Assembly (NCBI GenBank): GCA_947090765.1
Contig: OX352322.1
Coordinates: 4,819,501-4,883,500 of the forward strand
Length of the DNA: 64,000 nucleotides
Source: Pseudomonas sp. MM223
Lineage (GTDB): Bacteria; Pseudomonadota; Gammaproteobacteria; Pseudomonadales; Pseudomonadaceae
Direction: 5' to 3'
Shown here: positions 49,020-57,075 of the stretch, piece after piece
Position numbering within the stretch: position 1 is the first letter of the stretch
Layout: the number at the start of each line of letters is the position of its first letter
Position numbers and translations under genes: made by a program
The notes under the pieces: generated by a model
What the model saw: only the letters and a program-made list of their open reading frames with translations
Database searches by the model: none
Told to the model about the DNA's origin: nothing

Positions 49020-49454
49020 TTATCTGGTGGCTGCTCGTTCTGCCTTGTACGCCCAGAACTCTTCCATCGTGTGCAGGGGTAGGCCATCCCTACGCTGGAA
49101 GAAATTATGCCACTTCAATTCGTAGTCTTGCGGGGTGATCTTGTATTCCACCCGCATTGCATCAAGGTCCAGATCGGCAGGCCAGTACTTGTGCCGCTTC
49201 TGTTCAAACCACCTGTGTATGCACCCATTGGTGCCATGCATATCCACTCGCTCTACAGAGCATTTGACCAGCCCTTGTGACACCAGGGATTTAAGAGTCC
49301 GGGTCAGGTTGGCCAGATCAAAGTCACCGTAGCCCAAGTCGTCTCTGAGTACTTCCTGTAGGCGTACAGCGTTGTACGGCGGGTACAGGTTATCGGTGGG
49401 GTCAATGTGGGCGAGTGCTTCGAGCACCCGCGCCTTGTTCTTCGTCATTCTCAT
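49020..49454 (-). CDS. possible winged-helix DNA-binding protein
   Basis: A 144-aa protein whose first 70 residues look like a winged helix: NKARVLEALAHI, LQEVLRDDLGYGDFDLANLTRTLKSLVSQGLVKCSV. The remainder is basic and rich in Trp and His. The family is not recognised. It is the last gene of the leftward operon and may regulate the element. Confidence 0.6.
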   Translation of the reverse strand: MRMTKNKARVLEALAHIDPTDNLYPPYNAVRLQEVLRDDLGYGDFDLANLTRTLKSLVSQGLVKCSVERVDMHGTNGCIHRWFEQKRHKYWPADLDLDAMRVEYKITPQDYELKWHNFFQRRDGLPLHTMEEFWAYKAERAATR

Positions 49455-49511
49455 GGAGTTGTTATCGTTGTTACTGACAAGTAGCGTGGTTCATCATAGG
49501 GAAAGCCACTC

Positions 49512-51047
49512 CTACGCCACCTTCGGCAATGGTTCTGCTGCTACTGGTGGGAATTCGAGGTGTGCCGGGTAGCCTTTAAAGCCCCACTGGTCGTAGTAGC
49601 GGCCTCGATAGATCCGCTTGAAGCGGGGCTGTGCCAAGTAGTCTTGACGGCCCTTTTCGATGGCGGCGTGCAGGCAATCAAGTAAGCCTGTGCGGGCAGC
49701 ATCAAGCTGTTCAGCGGTACATAGACCAAGTGCAAGCAATGGCTGCCACACCAGTTCGGCATCTGCGTACAGAGCAGCGATGTAATTAGGCCATGTACCC
49801 AGCTTCTTGAACCGCAGTTCATCAGGTACAAGCACCGTTGGCGCCAGCGTGGCCACATCAAGCCGCTTAAGCAGGCGGGCACGTAGCAGACCCTTAGGAA
49901 TGTCTGCACCCGATAGTGCGTGGTAACAGTGCTCGGTGATGCTCTCGATCAGCAAGCGGTGGTCAGCGTCTATAAGCTGCTGGCTGGGCTTGCCCCATGG
50001 CTGCTGCCAGTTCATATAGGTCAGCGGCTGCCATTCAAACCCCTTTTGCGGCAGAAAGGCTTTGTGGCCACCATCTACTGGGCATTCTCGCTGGGCGATA
50101 TAGATGCCAAGCACCCGTACCAGACCAAGCATAAAGGTGCAGTTGTCCCGGTGACGCTGTGATGGTGATGCCGCTGCCATCCGTTCCAGCTCATCCGCAT
50201 ATACGCACAGAGATACACGGGTGTGCTTATCGGACGCAAACCTGGTGAACGAATCTTTGCCCCGCTGGTGGGCGTCCATAAGCTCTAGCTGCTCTAGCGG
50301 TAGTTGCTCAAGCTGGCCAAGTGTACAGCGGTCTTCCAATTCCCGAACTGCTGTACCCTTCTGCTGCCGGTTGTAGATTTGCCGGGCCAAGGTGTGCAGT
50401 GTGTCCAGCTTCAAGGCAGCGGATTGGGCCAGATACTCGATGAATTCTGTGCCCAGCAGGGCGCGTACCTTCTTTGCCACCTGCTGATTAGTGTGGCCCA
50501 CGGCTACTTGCCACTTCTTTTGCAGCTTGTGGGCTGGGATGCTCAGCCCCGCATCTGCTGATACGAACTTGTTACCGGCTTGCTGATTAGGTCGCCAAAG
50601 GCCGATGAACAGGTTAATTGGGTGCAGTGCTCCCACTGAGCCATCTACGCCTATACGGGCTTGGATGTGGCAGCGGTGATACACTGACTTCTGTTCATCT
50701 GGGTTGAAGCCATAGCACTTGTAGTAGCGATTATGGAACTGTTCCAGCTCGAACAATGAAGCAGTGGTGTGGGTCATCATGATGCAGACGGTATTGGCCT
50801 TGATGCACTCTCTGATGATCCACTGCCCGAAGCTGCTCTTACAGAACCGGTTGAACTGGTCTTCTATGCGGGATTGCCGCTTTGTGGCCTTGTCGGGCTG
50901 TCTTGACTTGGCCTTTCTGCAACTATCCTTGCAGAAGCGTTTGGTCTTGTCCGCCTGTTCTCGGCGTCCAACATATGAACTGTTGCAGGTGTGGCAGGTG
51001 TAACTGTAGTTACGGGTGTTGCTCTTCTTGGTGTTGCTTGATGACAT
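49512..51047 (-). CDS. 511-aa zinc-finger protein of unknown function
   Basis: The largest cargo gene. Residues 18-43 hold a Cys4 pattern (CHTC, then FCKDSC) followed by a basic stretch. Around residues 115-160, KSVYHRCHIQARIGVDGSVGALHPINLFIGLWRPNQQAGNKF resembles a degenerate HNH fold (His, Asn-Leu, Asn), though the usual DH is CH. The remainder, rich in Leu, Gln and Arg, matches nothing I know. It may process element DNA or initiate replication, but neither is shown. Its start overlaps the upstream gene by 38 bp. Confidence 0.7.
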   Translation of the reverse strand: MSSSNTKKSNTRNYSYTCHTCNSSYVGRREQADKTKRFCKDSCRKAKSRQPDKATKRQSRIEDQFNRFCKSSFGQWIIRECIKANTVCIMMTHTTASLFELEQFHNRYYKCYGFNPDEQKSVYHRCHIQARIGVDGSVGALHPINLFIGLWRPNQQAGNKFVSADAGLSIPAHKLQKKWQVAVGHTNQQVAKKVRALLGTEFIEYLAQSAALKLDTLHTLARQIYNRQQKGTAVRELEDRCTLGQLEQLPLEQLELMDAHQRGKDSFTRFASDKHTRVSLCVYADELERMAAASPSQRHRDNCTFMLGLVRVLGIYIAQRECPVDGGHKAFLPQKGFEWQPLTYMNWQQPWGKPSQQLIDADHRLLIESITEHCYHALSGADIPKGLLRARLLKRLDVATLAPTVLVPDELRFKKLGTWPNYIAALYADAELVWQPLLALGLCTAEQLDAARTGLLDCLHAAIEKGRQDYLAQPRFKRIYRGRYYDQWGFKGYPAHLEFPPVAAEPLPKVA

Positions 51048-51192
51048 TCGTTCCGCTCTCTAGGGAATCAAGCCGCATGGCAGCTTCTTCAATCAATTGT
51101 TCTACCATGCGGGTAGGGTTAATGGCGCCTGTGTGTTCCATCAAGCGAAGCAACTTCGCTTGGTGCTCAGGCCGGTATACTGAGATACGCAT
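51010..51192 (-). CDS. short ribbon-helix-helix-like protein
   Basis: A 60-aa protein beginning MRISVYRPEHQAKLLRLMEH, with a helix pair TRMVEQLIEEAAMRLDSLE. The start at 51192 has CAGGA upstream and was chosen over the longer open frame. The beta-strand plus two helices suggests a ribbon-helix-helix DNA-binding protein, perhaps controlling the operon. Confidence 0.55.
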   Translation of the reverse strand: MRISVYRPEHQAKLLRLMEHTGAINPTRMVEQLIEEAAMRLDSLESGTNVIKQHQEEQHP

Positions 51193-51328
51193 ATGGGTTC
51201 CTGCTGGAATTGTGCATGGTCGATTGGGCTGAAGCCCTAGTGCCATGCGGGATTGAGCGATTAAGGCGGACAAGTTCTATACTACCTGTGGCCTTCACCG
51301 ATGTTGCCGGGCGAGTCGGAAGGGGCGA

Positions 51329-51505
51329 CTATTTCGCCCGCTTCGTCTCTTCGGTTGGCACAGTGTTAATGAAGCACTTCACCATCCAGCTCACGAACTT
51401 GCGTACGGGCATCTTGTGCTTGCGTGCCTGGCTGCACAGCACATCAAACTCGGCAGGGGTGAACGTTAGTCGCATCCCCTCGCCATGTACGTACTCGTCG
51501 TTCAC
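51329..51505 (-). CDS. 58-aa small protein, ribbon-helix-helix-like
   Basis: Starts at a GTG that overlaps the stop of the upstream gene (GTGTGA), the mark of translational coupling. MRLTFTPAEFDVLCSQARKH then MPVRKFVSWMVKCFI resembles the strand-helix-helix of Arc/MetJ-like proteins. Another possible start is the internal ATG at 51487. Confidence 0.55.
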   Translation of the reverse strand: MNDEYVHGEGMRLTFTPAEFDVLCSQARKHKMPVRKFVSWMVKCFINTVPTEETKRAK

Positions 51506-52050
51506 ACTGCCTTACCTTCTACTGTGGCCTCTACCGGTGTGGCGTAGGCTTTAAGCAGGTCAGCCAAGGCCGCTGCTTCCTGATCTTGTTCCAATGCTGC
51601 CGCTGCTTTGGCTGCTGCTTCTGCTGCCGCTGCATCTTCTGCACGCTTTACTTGATCTACGCTGAACTTCACCTGACGCTTAGTCTCAGCAAGATTCAAT
51701 TCAAAGCGAGACAGGTCATATTCTTTGCGAGCAGACTTTGCCACTTCAGCAAGTTCGGCTTTGATGGTCTTCTCTGGCTTGCGTAGCACAGCGAAAACAT
51801 CCAGCGGTGGGTTGAATGCCAGTTTTACCAGCGTATACCCCTTCGCCATCTCTTCGAAAAGTTCCACGACGGCAGGCTCTAGAGGCTTGCTGCGTTGCCA
51901 GTGGATATGGGCCGCTTTGTCTTTGTAGTGCAGTGTCTCGCTGCCTCTGTTATAGCCATCTTGCTTGGCTGCAATCAGCTTCTGCAAGTCTTCATCAGAG
52001 TGCGAGTAAAACTCTACAACGTTAACGCCGTATTGGTATTCTGTTATCAT
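51502..52050 (-). CDS. 182-aa coiled-coil protein, unknown
   Basis: Unrecognised protein with a globular N-terminal half (MITEYQYGVNVVEFYSHSDE, HIHWQRSKPLEPAVVELFEEM) and a highly charged, Ala/Glu-rich coiled coil from about residue 100 (KRAEDAAAAEAAAKAAAALEQ). It overlaps the upstream gene by 4 bp (ATGA) and the downstream GTG start, so it is firmly in the operon. Confidence 0.6.
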   Translation of the reverse strand: MITEYQYGVNVVEFYSHSDEDLQKLIAAKQDGYNRGSETLHYKDKAAHIHWQRSKPLEPAVVELFEEMAKGYTLVKLAFNPPLDVFAVLRKPEKTIKAELAEVAKSARKEYDLSRFELNLAETKRQVKFSVDQVKRAEDAAAAEAAAKAAAALEQDQEAAALADLLKAYATPVEATVEGKAV

Positions 52051-52418
52051 GATTGCTTCCGTTTTTTGTTAGCCATATCTTTAAAGATTCTTGCTGCATA
52101 CTTTGATTGTTTGTTGTCTGCCGCTGTAACGCTCTGGGAAGGCTTTTTAGCGACCTCTCGGGCTTGGGCGATATGTTGGGCTGCCTTAGCTGCTTTCGCT
52201 TCGTTTACGCGCTTCCTATGGCTTTCTAGGTGGGTTAGTGACACTACTGTACCGGCAGATAAGATGTAGTCTTCCAGGGCTGATAGGTAAGTTAGTTCGT
52301 CTCGTGTTGCTTCGACATAATCCACAGTAGCTGACTGGGCAGTTGGTCGTTCTAAGAAGTAGCTCAGGATTGCCCCGTCTGACTTCTGCACCTCTAGGTA
52401 CACTTTGTTGCTGGGCAT
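52047..52418 (-). CDS. 123-aa basic protein, unknown
   Basis: Begins with a beta-rich part (KVYLEVQKSDGAILSYFLERP) and ends in a strongly basic tail (YAARIFKDMANKKRKQS), consistent with nucleic-acid binding. Its start codon shares one base with the stop of the upstream gene. Family not recognised. Confidence 0.6.
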   Translation of the reverse strand: MPSNKVYLEVQKSDGAILSYFLERPTAQSATVDYVEATRDELTYLSALEDYILSAGTVVSLTHLESHRKRVNEAKAAKAAQHIAQAREVAKKPSQSVTAADNKQSKYAARIFKDMANKKRKQS

Positions 52419-52618
52419 TATGCCGCTTCCTTTTGATTGGTCTGTTCTTCTTGCTCTTGAGCCATATAAAGTTGCTCAAGCTCTTCTTGTGTTGCTCGGT
52501 TGTTCTGGCGCCAAGTGCGTGACTGGCAAGTTGACCCACAGAAGCGGGTAAGTGGGCTTCTGGAATAGTGGGTTCTTCCACAGGCTTCACAGGTATTACG
52601 GCGTAGCGGTCTTTGCAT
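52418..52618 (-). CDS. 66-aa zinc-finger protein, first gene of the operon
   Basis: Cys4 pattern at residues 10, 13, 27 and 31 (CEACGRTHYSR, RFCGSTCQSRTW), the same spacing style as the 511-aa protein's N-terminus. A Glu/Gln-rich tail follows. It has the form of small phage-type zinc-finger proteins. It begins the leftward operon; its promoter must lie in the 525-bp gap to its right. Confidence 0.65.
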   Translation of the reverse strand: MQRPLRRNTCEACGRTHYSRSPLTRFCGSTCQSRTWRQNNRATQEELEQLYMAQEQEEQTNQKEAA

Positions 52619-52814
52619 ATGATATTGCCTTCAATGAATTAAGAGTTTGCAGCAGACAAAATAAACCCGTCTCTCGGGTGTGAGTTTCGGGCTAATTAAG
52701 TCTTGAGCTGTAGTGTTGCGTACCTGCGTGAGCAAGTATGGTGCCGCCCCTTGCGGGCAAGCCTATAAGTAAGTGGCCAGTTTCGCTGCCCCACTGGCCG
52801 TGGGTATAACCATG

Positions 52815-52844
52815 ATATCAAGGTGGAATTACGGATCTTGATAT
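52815..52844. promoter_or_regulatory. inverted repeat in the element's right-end leader
   Basis: ATATCAAG at 52815-52822 and CTTGATAT at 52837-52844 form a perfect 8-bp inverted repeat in the otherwise gene-free 52619-53143 stretch. It could be the operator of the leftward operon or an integrase/excision factor site. The stretch is AT-rich near 53000-53100. Confidence 0.45.
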
Positions 52845-53143
52845 GCCGGTACAACTATCCTCGATTTTCAAATCTTCAGTCATATGCCCCGGACTGACAA
52901 CGGGGTAACCCCAGTAGGACCATTCCAAGTCTAACCATGTGCTGCATCTAGGAATTGGGGACGAGAGGTATTGCGTGGGAATCGAGACACTACTCGACTT
53001 GAAGTGAATGGTAACACGAAAATCAAACCTGTCAATACATATTCACGCATTCATTGCAAGTATTTTCTGATTATTTTAGACGAAAGGTAATCAAAGCCCT
53101 GCTAAAGCCCGGTAATACGCCTTAATGGCGCATCGGATCAAAC

Positions 53144-53347
53144 CTACATATGAAAAAGCTGCTCCCAGCCCTTGATCACCCGCCCCGTGCCGATCACGCA
53201 CTGGAACGGCTTGCCGCGTGACCACGACGAGTCGAACTCGCTGCCATCGGCCAGCCAGCCGGTGTACTGGGTGGTGATCAGGGCGCCTTTGACGGCGGCT
53301 TTGCCTTCACCTTCCACCAGGTCGATGATCTGCAGTTCTTGGCTCAC
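53144..53347 (-). pseudogene. FKBP-type peptidyl-prolyl isomerase, 5' fragment
   Basis: Encodes MSQELQIIDLVEGEGKAAVK... to VIGTGRVIKGW, the first 61 residues of a 112-aa FKBP, then four foreign residues (QLFHM after the junction Glu) and a stop supplied by the element. The start is the second of two in-frame GTGs, 7 bp after TTGGAG. The FKBP core strands and the VIKGW active-site segment are present but the substrate pocket is incomplete, so the product is probably inactive. Confidence 0.9.
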
Positions 53348-53386
53348 GGGCACACTCCAATACGGGGAAACAAAGCCGCCCTTTTC

Positions 53387-54328
53387 TCAGGAATGCACCG
53401 GTTTGGCAAGCTCACGTGGCGTATCGTGCTGGCGCATCGACCACAGCACACCGCCCACCACCAGCACGATTGCCGCGGCTTCCAGCAGGCTCGGCCCGGC
53501 CTGGCGCCAAAGAAAGGCATACAACAGCGCGAACAGCGTTTCGAACACGATCAGTTGCCCGCTCAAGGTCAACGGCAGGCGTTTGGACGCGGCGTTCCAC
53601 AACGCCATGGCCAGCCACGAGCCCAACACTGCGCAACCCAGGCTGGCAGCCCAGAACAACCACCAGCGCGACATTGGCGCCTCCACCTGGAGTTGCTGCG
53701 GTTGCCACAGTGCCAGCCCGGCGACCATAAGCAGGCTCGCCAGGCCAGTCATCACCCCGCACAGCACCGACCACTGATGGCTGTCGAAATGGCCGCACTG
53801 TTTCAGGTAACGGCTGTTCTGCACGGCATACCAGGTCCAGCAGGCCAGTGCCGCCAGTGCGTAGAACAGGCCCATCAGCTTGTCGCCGATATCGCCGGGG
53901 GCAAAGGCGAAGGTTTCCAGGTTGATGCACAGCATGCCGGCCAAAATCAGCGCCAACGGGCCGACCAGCCGCGCCAGGGGCACCGCGCCGCTGTCGTTGC
54001 GGCCGTACAGGGTGATAGTCAGCGGCAACACGCCAACGATCAACGAGGCCGGGGCAACACCCAGGCGCTGGATCGCCGCCACCAACAACACGAAGTACAC
54101 CAGGTTGCCGATCACGGCCAGGCGCAGCAGCATCCACGCATCGCGTGCCGTCAGCTGGCGCAACTGGCGCGCCATGGGCAGGGCCAGCAGCAGCGAAATC
54201 ACCCCCACCATCAGGTAGCGCACGCTGCTCAGCAGCATCGGGTTGAACTCGGGCAGCAGCTCGGGAACCATCAGCACCATGCCCCATAACGCACCGGCCA
54301 TGCCGGCGTACATCACACCGCGTTTCAC
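53387..54328 (-). CDS. EamA/DMT-family transporter
   Basis: A 313-aa membrane protein with about ten helices and two EamA domains: GALWGMVLMVPELLPEFNPMLLSSVRYLMVG at the start and LTLSGQLIVFETLFALLYAFLWRQ near the end. Unrelated in detail to the EamA protein at 37651. Likely a metabolite exporter; substrate unknown. It resumes the ordinary chromosome after the element. Confidence 0.87.
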   Translation of the reverse strand: MKRGVMYAGMAGALWGMVLMVPELLPEFNPMLLSSVRYLMVGVISLLLALPMARQLRQLTARDAWMLLRLAVIGNLVYFVLLVAAIQRLGVAPASLIVGVLPLTITLYGRNDSGAVPLARLVGPLALILAGMLCINLETFAFAPGDIGDKLMGLFYALAALACWTWYAVQNSRYLKQCGHFDSHQWSVLCGVMTGLASLLMVAGLALWQPQQLQVEAPMSRWWLFWAASLGCAVLGSWLAMALWNAASKRLPLTLSGQLIVFETLFALLYAFLWRQAGPSLLEAAAIVLVVGGVLWSMRQHDTPRELAKPVHS

Positions 54329-54405
54329 GTGTCTGCTCCTGTTTCAAGATGGGCGCAGGCTACCTGCATGCGGTGTGTTGGGCAAAGGATGAATACCCAG
54401 GTCAA

Positions 54406-54813
54406 TTAGCTGTTCTGCTCGAACACCTCTTGGCCGGTCAGCTCTTTGGTCTGGTTGGCAAAGCAGTACCAGGCCGGTTTCTGCTCCACAAATATCTGCA
54501 AGTCGAAATCCCATGCCTGGTCACCATCGAGCAGGCCGACCGGTACTGCATGGAAGTCGTTGGCTTTCAGCCGGTAATACAAGTGCGTGCCGCATTGGCC
54601 GCAAAACCCTCGCTGGGCCCAGTCGGACGAATCGTAGACACTGGGGGCACGCCCTTCGATCACCGGTGGCTGGCTGCAATGCACCACCAGCAACGGCCCG
54701 CCCGTCCACTTGCGGCACATGCTGCAATGGCAGGCGCTGATATGGGTGTTGTCGACGGTGACCTTGAGCGTGGTAGCGCCACACAGGCAGGTGCCTTGTT
54801 TTGCCAGGGCCAT
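54406..54813 (-). CDS. GFA family (glutathione-dependent formaldehyde-activating/CENP-V) protein
   Basis: A 135-aa zinc protein of the GFA family. The zinc ligands are CLCGATTLKV, ACHCSMCRKWTGG and RGFCGQCGTHLYYR, matching the family's CxCG...CxxC...CxxCG spacing. The start MALAKQG has AAGGAG upstream. Actual substrate of these proteins is mostly unknown. Confidence 0.9.
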   Translation of the reverse strand: MALAKQGTCLCGATTLKVTVDNTHISACHCSMCRKWTGGPLLVVHCSQPPVIEGRAPSVYDSSDWAQRGFCGQCGTHLYYRLKANDFHAVPVGLLDGDQAWDFDLQIFVEQKPAWYCFANQTKELTGQEVFEQNS

Positions 54814-54872
54814 GGCGGGCTCCTTGAGCGGAAGATGGGCCAGCAATTATAGATGCCAGGTACAGCATGGTC

Positions 54873-54991
54873 GGTGCAGGAGCGGCCTTGTGCCGCGATG
54901 GGCTGCAAGGCAGCCCCTTGGTTGAATGCATTAATGCAAACATCGAGGGGCCGCTTTGCGGCCCGATCGCGGCACAAGGCCGCTCCTACAA
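54873..54991. repeat. REP pair, type B (inverted)
   Basis: GGAGCGGCCTTGTGCCGCGA and its inverted copy with GGGGCCGCTTTGCGGCCC companion. It is the rightmost REP in the window. Confidence 0.85.
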
Positions 54992-55007
54992 GGGATCGCG
55001 TTCAGCT

Positions 55008-55796
55008 TCAGATGTACACAGTACCGCGCAGGTACAGCGCCGCCCGCCCGCTGATGATTACCCGGCCATTGCCCGGTACTTCACACAGCAGCTGCCCTTT
55101 GCGCGCCCCGCCCTGCTCGCAGCTCAGCACCTGCTTGCCCAGCCGCTGCGCCCACACAGGTGCCAGCGAGGTGTGTGCCGAACCGGTCACCGGGTCTTCA
55201 TTCACCCCCACCCGCGGGCCGAACCAGCGGGTGACGAAGTCAAAACCACGGCCTGCCACGGTCACGGCAATGCCGCGCACGTCGAAGGCGTTCAACGCAA
55301 CAAAGTCTGGCGTCAGGCCGTCGAGCAACAGGGCATCGTCAATCACCACCACATAGTCGTCGCTTTTGTACAACGCCTGTGCCTGGCTCAAGCCCAGCGC
55401 TTGCAGCAACCCCGCTGGCATGTCCACGGCAACCGGTTGTTTGGCCGGGAAGTCCATGGCCAGCAGCCCATCGGCGCCGCGGCTGACGCGCAACTCGCCA
55501 CTGCGGGTGTTGAAACGCAGCACCTGCGCCTGCTCGCCCAGTTGCTCGAACAGCACATAGGCCGACGCCAGGGTGGCGTGGCCGCACAGGTCAACTTCCA
55601 CGGTCGGGGTAAACCAGCGCAGGTCGAAGGTTTCGCCGTTGCGCACAAAGTAGGCGGTTTCCGACAGGTTGTTTTCTTCGGCGATGCGTTGCAGCACATC
55701 GTCCGGCAGCCAGGCTTCAAGCGGGATCACCGCCGCAGGGTTGCCACCGAACGGTTCAGCGGAAAAGGCATCGACCTGGAAGATTTCGAGTTGCAT
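55008..55796 (-). CDS. PhzF-family isomerase-type protein
   Basis: A 262-aa protein of the PhzF/diaminopimelate-epimerase fold. Typical features are QVDAFSAEPFGGNPAAVIPL, catalytic-type Glu in AEENNLSETAYFV, the DLCGHATLASAYVL turn and EDPVTGSAHTSLAP. The start MQLEIF has AAGGAG 8 bp upstream. Most members of this family outside phenazine clusters have no known substrate. Confidence 0.9.
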   Translation of the reverse strand: MQLEIFQVDAFSAEPFGGNPAAVIPLEAWLPDDVLQRIAEENNLSETAYFVRNGETFDLRWFTPTVEVDLCGHATLASAYVLFEQLGEQAQVLRFNTRSGELRVSRGADGLLAMDFPAKQPVAVDMPAGLLQALGLSQAQALYKSDDYVVVIDDALLLDGLTPDFVALNAFDVRGIAVTVAGRGFDFVTRWFGPRVGVNEDPVTGSAHTSLAPVWAQRLGKQVLSCEQGGARKGQLLCEVPGNGRVIISGRAALYLRGTVYI

Positions 55797-55847
55797 GCAC
55801 ACACTCCTTGTTGCCTGGGCGTTGCCAGGCAGATGGCTGAAATGGGT

Positions 55848-56786
55848 TTACTGGCTAACGGGGGTCAGTACGGGCTCACCGGCAAAGAACGCTTGCAGGT
55901 TGCGCAGCACCAGGGCCACGGTATCGTGCGCGGCCTCCGGCGACTGGCCGGCTACATGGGGCGTGAGCACCGTGTTGCCCAAGGCCTTGAGGGCATCAGG
56001 CACCGCCGGTTCGCCGTCGAAAACGTCCAGCGCGGCGCCAGCCAGCTGGCCCTGCTGCAACGCGGCCACCAGCGCGCCGGTGTCGACCACGCTGGCGCGG
56101 GCGATATTCACCAGGTAGCCCTTGGGCCCCAGCGCTTCAAGTACGCGGGCATCGACCAAGTGCCGGGTGTTGGCGCCACCCGGGGTGGCCACAACCAGGA
56201 TGTCGACAGCAGCTGCCAGGTGCAATGGGCTTTCGTACCAGGTGTAAGGCACAGTTTCACGCGGTGTGCGGCTGTGGTAGCTGACGGGCATGTCGAAGCC
56301 CAGGCTGGCGCGCTTGGCGATGGCCTGGCCGACTGCACCAAAGCCCAGGATGCCCAGGCGCTTGCCGCTTACCGAAGGGCTGATCACCCGGTTCCACTCA
56401 CCTTGGCGGGTACTGGCATCAGCACGGGGTATGTTGCGCAGCAACGCCAGCAACAGGGCCAGGGTATGGTCGGCGACCGCACTGGCATTGGCACCCGCGC
56501 CATTGGTCACAGTGATGCCCCGGGCTGCGGCGGCGGGCAGGTCGACTTGCTCATAACCGGCGCCGATCACACAGATGATCTTCAAGTTTGGCAACGCGTC
56601 GATTTCGGTAGCCGTCAGGCCCAAAGGGCCGCGAGTGAGCACGGCATCGACTTCACTGGCATGGCGCGCAATGGCGCTGGCACGCAATTGCGCCGTGGGG
56701 GCGCGGATCAGGCAGTAACCCGCCTGCTCCAGCAGCGGCAGGTAATCGTCGACGGTTTCCACAAGCACCAGGACTGTCTTGCGCAT
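55848..56786 (-). CDS. D-isomer-specific 2-hydroxyacid dehydrogenase
   Basis: A 312-aa NAD(P)-dependent dehydrogenase. The cofactor motif is LGILGFGAVGQAIAKRA; catalytic residues appear as NIARASVVDTGALVAAL (Arg), DVFDGEPAVP (Glu) and LTPHVAGQSPEA (His). Possibly a hydroxypyruvate/glyoxylate reductase-like enzyme. It lies upstream of the PhzF gene on the same strand (51 bp gap), so they may form an operon. A strong palindromic operator is found at its promoter. Confidence 0.9.
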   Translation of the reverse strand: MRKTVLVLVETVDDYLPLLEQAGYCLIRAPTAQLRASAIARHASEVDAVLTRGPLGLTATEIDALPNLKIICVIGAGYEQVDLPAAAARGITVTNGAGANASAVADHTLALLLALLRNIPRADASTRQGEWNRVISPSVSGKRLGILGFGAVGQAIAKRASLGFDMPVSYHSRTPRETVPYTWYESPLHLAAAVDILVVATPGGANTRHLVDARVLEALGPKGYLVNIARASVVDTGALVAALQQGQLAGAALDVFDGEPAVPDALKALGNTVLTPHVAGQSPEAAHDTVALVLRNLQAFFAGEPVLTPVSQ

Positions 56787-56830
56787 GCCACCTCCTCAGG
56801 TATCAGAGCGGCATTATGCGGAATCACCGG

Positions 56831-56876
56831 ACGGTACAGTCAATCGGTAAATCTGTATTCAACTGTACTGTACCGT
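56831..56876. promoter_or_regulatory. MocR/GntR-style operator upstream of the dehydrogenase
   Basis: Perfect 10-bp arms ACGGTACAGT and ACTGTACCGT, 26 bp apart, with an additional ACTGTA directly adjoining the second arm. Spaced TACAGT/ACTGTA repeats of this kind are usual for MocR-type regulators, but no mocR gene lies in the window. Confidence 0.5.
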
Positions 56877-56984
56877 TTCGCAGTAGGCCTCAGCACACCC
56901 GCCAAGTAGGGTGCTTTTTGGCCTACCAACCCTTGCGTTACCCACGCCACTGTAACTGCCAAGGCACCCTTGACAAACCACGGC

Positions 56985-57006
56985 CTAGTATTTTTACCAG
57001 TTGTTG
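56985..57006 (+). promoter_or_regulatory. 22-bp surface-locus motif, copy 1
   Basis: CTAGTATTTTTACCAGTTGTTG, the most diverged copy, ends 69 bp before the start at 57076. Consensus of the four copies is CTAGTATTTTTGCCAGGTTA plus CA. Confidence 0.5.
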
Positions 57007-57075
57007 AGGTCAATCTCACCTATTAACTTAAGTTTCCGAGCTAGTCATTCCGTTCCACGCTGAGGAGACTGTCAC

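Larger units (their letters stand above)
44273..53168. mobile_element. 8.9-kb serine-integrase element inserted in an FKBP gene
   Basis: Bounded by direct copies of TCCCAG at 44273-44278 and 53163-53168, where the two halves of an FKBP gene meet. The integrase gene starts 55 bp inside the left end. The contents are an integrase, an HNH-type protein, a small serine resolvase with a short partner gene, and a leftward operon of seven genes. No capsid, portal, relaxase or recognised replication gene is seen. Base composition is visibly AT-richer in the HNH gene and right end, and no REP copy occurs inside. Confidence 0.85.

Noticed and set aside
44273..53168. Prophage interpretation of the element
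   Set aside because: No terminase, portal, capsid, tail or lysis gene is visible and 8.9 kb is too small for a complete tailed phage; a satellite remains possible.
7056..54991. Spaced palindromes considered as a CRISPR array
   Set aside because: They are single or paired REP elements dispersed between genes, with no regular repeat-spacer series and no cas genes.
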